From: CAVUPF01 sp963743285
GTDB lineage: Bacteria > Actinomycetota > Thermoleophilia > Solirubrobacterales > 70-9
NCBI GenBank assembly: GCA_963743285.1
Contig: CAVUPF010000001.1
Location: forward strand, 558,001 to 622,000
DNA length: 64,000 nucleotides
Direction of reading: 5' to 3'
The notes under the pieces: generated by a model
Databases searched by the model: none
What the model was told of the DNA's origin: nothing
What the model saw: the letters and a program-made list of their open reading frames with translations, nothing else
In this document: one piece after another, positions 61,084-64,000 of the stretch
How positions within the stretch are numbered: position 1 is the first letter of the stretch
Layout of the letters: each line of letters opens with the position of its first letter
Translations under genes and position numbers: made by a program

Positions 61084-61905
61084 ATGTCTGACCTGCCCGA
61101 CAGCGCTGCGCAAGCTCATACCGATGGGCTCCGCGCCTGGATCGGCGAGGTCGACAGAGCGATACGAGTTCGCAGCCGCCTCGGGGTGCTGCTGTTCGCC
61201 GTGATCGCCTGCGTCGCGGGCGTCGCCCTTTACATAGCGGTTCAGACCTCCGATGACAGCGCCACCAGCGGCCAGATCCCGGCTCTCCAAAGCCAGATCG
61301 ACAGGCTTGGGGGGCAGGCCACCCTCGTCCGTCAACTCAATCGCCGCATGGCCCTCGCGCGGCTGGCGGCGAGCAGGGCCACAGCCGAAGTCGCCGGGCT
61401 GCGAAGCCAGGTTCAGGGCCTCCGTCAAAGTGCGGCAGCGGCCCGGCCCGGATCTTCGCGCTCCCATACCCAGGCCTCATCAGGCTCCTCAGCGGCGAGG
61501 AAAAGTCCAGCCGATGGCGCCGGGAAGAGCTCCAGCGCCAAATCAACGACAGTCTCAACCGCCACCAATGCGAAGCTCGGCGGGATCCTCGTCGACTCTC
61601 ACGGCCTGACTCTCTATGACTTCCAAAAGGACAAGGGAGCCAAGTCAGTGTGTTATGGCTCCTGCGCGAAGATCTGGCCGCCACTGACGGCGAGTGGCAC
61701 GCCGCAAGCCGCTGGGGGAGCCCAGCAATCGCTGCTAGGAACCTCTCCGCGCAGCGATGGCACTACACAGGTGACCTACAACGGCCATCCGCTTTACACA
61801 TATGTGGGCGACACGAAGCCGGGTGAGACGAGTGGCAACGATCTGACGGAGTTTGGCGGCTCCTGGCATGCGCTCCGCCCGAACGGGAAGGCGCTCGGCG
61901 GCTGA
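61084..61905 (+). CDS. Membrane-anchored COG4315-type protein with coiled coil
   Basis: 273 residues, 34 bases after the previous gene. One membrane helix (VLLFAVIACVAGVALYIAVQ) follows a cytoplasmic N-terminus of about 34 residues. A coiled coil (IPALQSQIDRLGGQATLVRQ, AEVAGLRSQVQGLRQ) and a Ser-rich linker come next, then secreted-repeat units: GLTLYDFQKDKGAKSVCYGS with CAKIWPP, and HPLYTYVGDTKPGETSGNDL. This holds the repeat outside the cell on a stalk, unlike the lipoprotein and free secreted copies. Confidence 0.85.
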   Translation: MSDLPDSAAQAHTDGLRAWIGEVDRAIRVRSRLGVLLFAVIACVAGVALYIAVQTSDDSATSGQIPALQSQIDRLGGQATLVRQLNRRMALARLAASRATAEVAGLRSQVQGLRQSAAAARPGSSRSHTQASSGSSAARKSPADGAGKSSSAKSTTVSTATNAKLGGILVDSHGLTLYDFQKDKGAKSVCYGSCAKIWPPLTASGTPQAAGGAQQSLLGTSPRSDGTTQVTYNGHPLYTYVGDTKPGETSGNDLTEFGGSWHALRPNGKALGG

Positions 61906-62126
61906 TAACCATCTGGCCGTGATAGCGCGCCGTGTGGGTATGTCCGATACCAATTGCCAAACCGCTGGATCGCTATTCCAGCTACTGGGCAGGTGACTAT
62001 TTTCAACGGATGGCAAAGCTCCGCCATGTAGGCTGGCAGGGGAACAATGGATGCGCGCGACGCTAGGCGCGAAACCCTGGCTCGGAGCGCAACCTTCTAA
62101 GCGTTCACAGACTAGACAGGAACCGG

Positions 62127-62834
62127 ATGGCCACCACACGCACCGTCAGGCCCCCCGCCGTTCACCTCGGCCACCGCGCAAATTGGCTCCGCGCGGCGGT
62201 TCTGGGCGCCACGGACGGCATCCTGTCTGTTGCCAGCCTGGTCCTGGGTGTGTCCGCATCCGGCGCATCGGACACCTTGATCATCACCGCCGGTGCGGCG
62301 GGCCTGGTGGCCGGGGCCTCGTCGATGGCCGCGGGGGAGTACGTCTCCGTCAGCTCGCAGCGAGATTCTGAACGGGCGGACCTACGTCTTGAGGAACAGG
62401 AGCTCGACAGCGACCCCGGAGGTGAGCTGGTCGAGCTTATCGGCATCTATGAACGTCGCGGCCTGCCGAGGGAGCTCGCGCAAGCGGTCGCACGCGCACT
62501 CTCCAGCCGCGGTGCCCTGCAAGCCCACGCGCGAGACGAGCTGGGCTTGGATGAGAAGAGACGGGCCCGACCGGTGCAGGCCGCGTGCACATCAGCGCTC
62601 TCATTCGCCTCTGGCGCGGCCCTGCCGCTTATCGCCGTTGCAGCGGCTCCTGCTGCATTTCGACTCCTTGCCTGCGTTGTCGTGACACTCCTCACCCTCG
62701 CGCTATTGGGCGACGTGGGTGCTCGTCTCGGCGGAGCCCCTAGGTTGCGTGCGACAACCCGCGTGCTCCTCTGGGGGGCCGCGGCCATGGCAATCACCTC
62801 CGGGATCGGCGCTCTGATCGGTACGACGGTCTAG
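62127..62834 (+). CDS. VIT-family (CCC1-like) metal transporter
   Basis: 235 residues with about five membrane helices. It begins LRAAVLGATDGILSVASLVLG, the VIT1/CCC1 signature, with GLVAGASSMAAGEYVSVSSQRDSERADL containing the conserved Glu/Asp metal-site residues, and a cytoplasmic acidic helix (LRLEEQELDSDPGGELVELI). Iron(II) or manganese export or sequestration is expected. It stands alone next to a damaged stress-protein-like gene. Confidence 0.9.
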   Translation: MATTRTVRPPAVHLGHRANWLRAAVLGATDGILSVASLVLGVSASGASDTLIITAGAAGLVAGASSMAAGEYVSVSSQRDSERADLRLEEQELDSDPGGELVELIGIYERRGLPRELAQAVARALSSRGALQAHARDELGLDEKRRARPVQAACTSALSFASGAALPLIAVAAAPAAFRLLACVVVTLLTLALLGDVGARLGGAPRLRATTRVLLWGAAAMAITSGIGALIGTTV

Positions 62835-62869
62835 CCTGATTTGGCTCCCCAAGCTCCGAGGCCAAGCTC

Positions 62870-63453
62870 CGCATCACAGCTGGCGAAAAGGCGGTCTGCT
62901 TGGCTTGGGCACCGCTCGAGCTCTCCTCGAGCTGAATCTCTCTGACCGGCAGATCAAAGTGCTGCCTGACTTGCTCAAAGAGGTTCTTTTCAGCCCACTG
63001 ATTGCCCCCCTCGCGCGAGGGCAGGATCACGATCTCATCAGCGGGAAAGCTGACCAGCGCATCCTCGATCGCGATCAGCGGATCGGCTTCTCGACCTCGC
63101 CCTGCGCGGTCATCTTGTCGCAGTTCAACTCACCCACCGACTCGCTGAGACGACCCTTGGGCACGTCTGATTCCGTCATCCGCATCACTGGCGAGAAACT
63201 TGAGCATCGATTGCGCATATGCCGGTGCAACAACGCGTAACTCCAGCGGACGGTCTCCGGAGAGCATCGCAAGCCACTGGCGAAGCTCTCTCCCCTTCGC
63301 TGCTTGCGCGACAACGACAAGCAGACGGAGTGGCTGCTGCCGCCGGGTAGATGGACCCGAGCGCATCGGTGGTTGGTCTATCCGCAGCGTTGCGGCCACG
63401 GCAGGTCGTCGAAGAGGCGCGGCTCGGATTCCGGGGTTATCCCTCTCCTCCAT
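62870..63453 (-). pseudogene. Universal-stress-like protein gene, frameshifted
   Basis: Three frames together read as one protein: LRLLVVVAQAAKGRELRQWL and ELRVVAPAYAQSMLKFLASD, then RLSESVGELNCDKMTAQGEV, then ADPLIAIEDALVSFPADEIV, ILPSREGGNQWAEKNLFEQV and RQHFDLPVREIQL. The shifts lie near 63165 and 63085. The pattern (a nucleotide-binding-like first strand and DPLxAIEDAL..ADEIV) resembles a universal-stress-type domain common in Thermoleophilia. Decay and sequencing error are both possible. Confidence 0.55.
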
Positions 63454-63613
63454 ACACCGGAATACGGAGACCGGTCAAGTCACGTTCAATTCTGCCATCT
63501 GTCCAGCGCGGATAACCACGCGTTGAACCCAGGAGGGGGTTCACCCGTAAACCCTTAAACACAGAGCATCGATCGCAACCGGCGATCCTTGCCATCAGAT
63601 CTGGAGCTGGCCA

Positions 63614-64000
63614 ATGTCTCATCCACGCCTCGGCGCCACGGCGCTATCACTCACCGCGCTGGCTCTCATTGTCGCTGGCTGCGGCGGCAGCTCCACGACA
63701 AGCTCGACATCTTCGAGTCAGCCGACTACGACCTCGGCCACCAACGCCGCAAGCTCCACGGGCGCTGCTGCTGCGGCAACCGTCTCGACTGCCAGCACTC
63801 CGAAGCTCGGCACGATCATCGTCAACTCCAGCGGCATGGCGCTCTACGATTTCCAAAAGGACACCGCCACCAAGTCGGCCTGTTATGGCTCCTGCGCGAA
63901 GGTCTGGCCACCACTGATGACCAGCGGCGCGCCCAAGTCAGCCGGCGGCGCCGAAGCCTCAAAGCTCGGCACGGTCAAGCGCACTGATGGCACGACCCAG
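63614..64000 (+). CDS. COG4315-type lipoprotein (partial, runs off the window)
   Basis: 129 codons are visible from ATG 63614. A lipoprotein signal (LTALALIVAGCGGSS), a long Ser/Thr/Ala linker, then a secreted-repeat unit: GMALYDFQKDTATKSACYGS and CAKVWPP, followed by KLGTVKRTDGTTQ at the edge. It is close to the repeat of 61084-61905 (same FQKD and CYGSCAK residues). It is the fifth copy of the family in this region; the second unit lies beyond the window. Confidence 0.85.
   Translation, partial: MSHPRLGATALSLTALALIVAGCGGSSTTSSTSSSQPTTTSATNAASSTGAAAAATVSTASTPKLGTIIVNSSGMALYDFQKDTATKSACYGSCAKVWPPLMTSGAPKSAGGAEASKLGTVKRTDGTTQ

Overview
This GC-rich window looks like chromosomal DNA from an actinomycete of the class Thermoleophilia (Solirubrobacter-like). 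The grounds are codon bias, frequent GTG/TTG starts, the ftsE-ftsX-S41 protease-rnr-smpB-ssrA order, and expansions of fibronectin-like and COG4315-type secreted proteins. The assignment comes from family recognition and was not tested by a search.

1-8.3 kb: sugar-phosphate and translation/secretion housekeeping. It holds the end of a sugar nucleotidyltransferase, a phosphoglucose/phosphomannose isomerase, sahH, a second NDP-sugar pyrophosphorylase, the hibernation factor hpf, secA, an NTF2-like protein and prfB. sahH and secA are riddled with single-base frameshifts while the genes between them are intact, which looks more like consensus error than biology. prfB instead carries the conserved programmed +1 frameshift.

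8.3-30 kb: an IS630-type element (8649-9763) splits a secreted-protein gene whose halves rejoin exactly in frame. Then come ogt with an ECF sigma factor, nadC, mutM, nadA, transketolase, ftsEX, an S41 protease, a short RNase R, smpB, a proline-rich helix-hairpin-helix membrane protein, a disulfide oxidoreductase lacking the usual catalytic His, tmRNA, DUF1697, purU, an O-methyltransferase, an Rpf-like lytic protein and an HD-domain protein.

29.4-45.3 kb: a contiguous phosphate/polyphosphate locus. It has two PhoB-type regulators (one without a receiver domain), pstS-C-A-B, phoU, ppx, a CHAD domain split over two overlapping genes, a nucleotidyltransferase/XRE pair, a PHP-glycosyltransferase fusion, ppk1, a DUF47 protein and a PiT transporter. 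Four sites with TTCAC-like cores at exact 11-bp spacing resemble actinobacterial PHO boxes. They lie in front of regulator 1/a small membrane gene, regulator 2, pstS and the PHP-glycosyltransferase. I infer that one regulator family couples phosphate uptake, polyphosphate turnover and a glycosylation (possibly lipid-remodelling) step.

45.3-64 kb: an accessory region of gene-poor stretches, decayed toxin-antitoxin-like genes and an array of exported proteins. Five proteins carry the COG4315 secreted repeat, four carry fibronectin-like modules and three share a Lys-rich C-terminal beta domain, with visible duplication and module shuffling. A VIT-family transporter and a frameshifted stress-protein-like gene lie near the end, and a COG4315 lipoprotein runs off the window.
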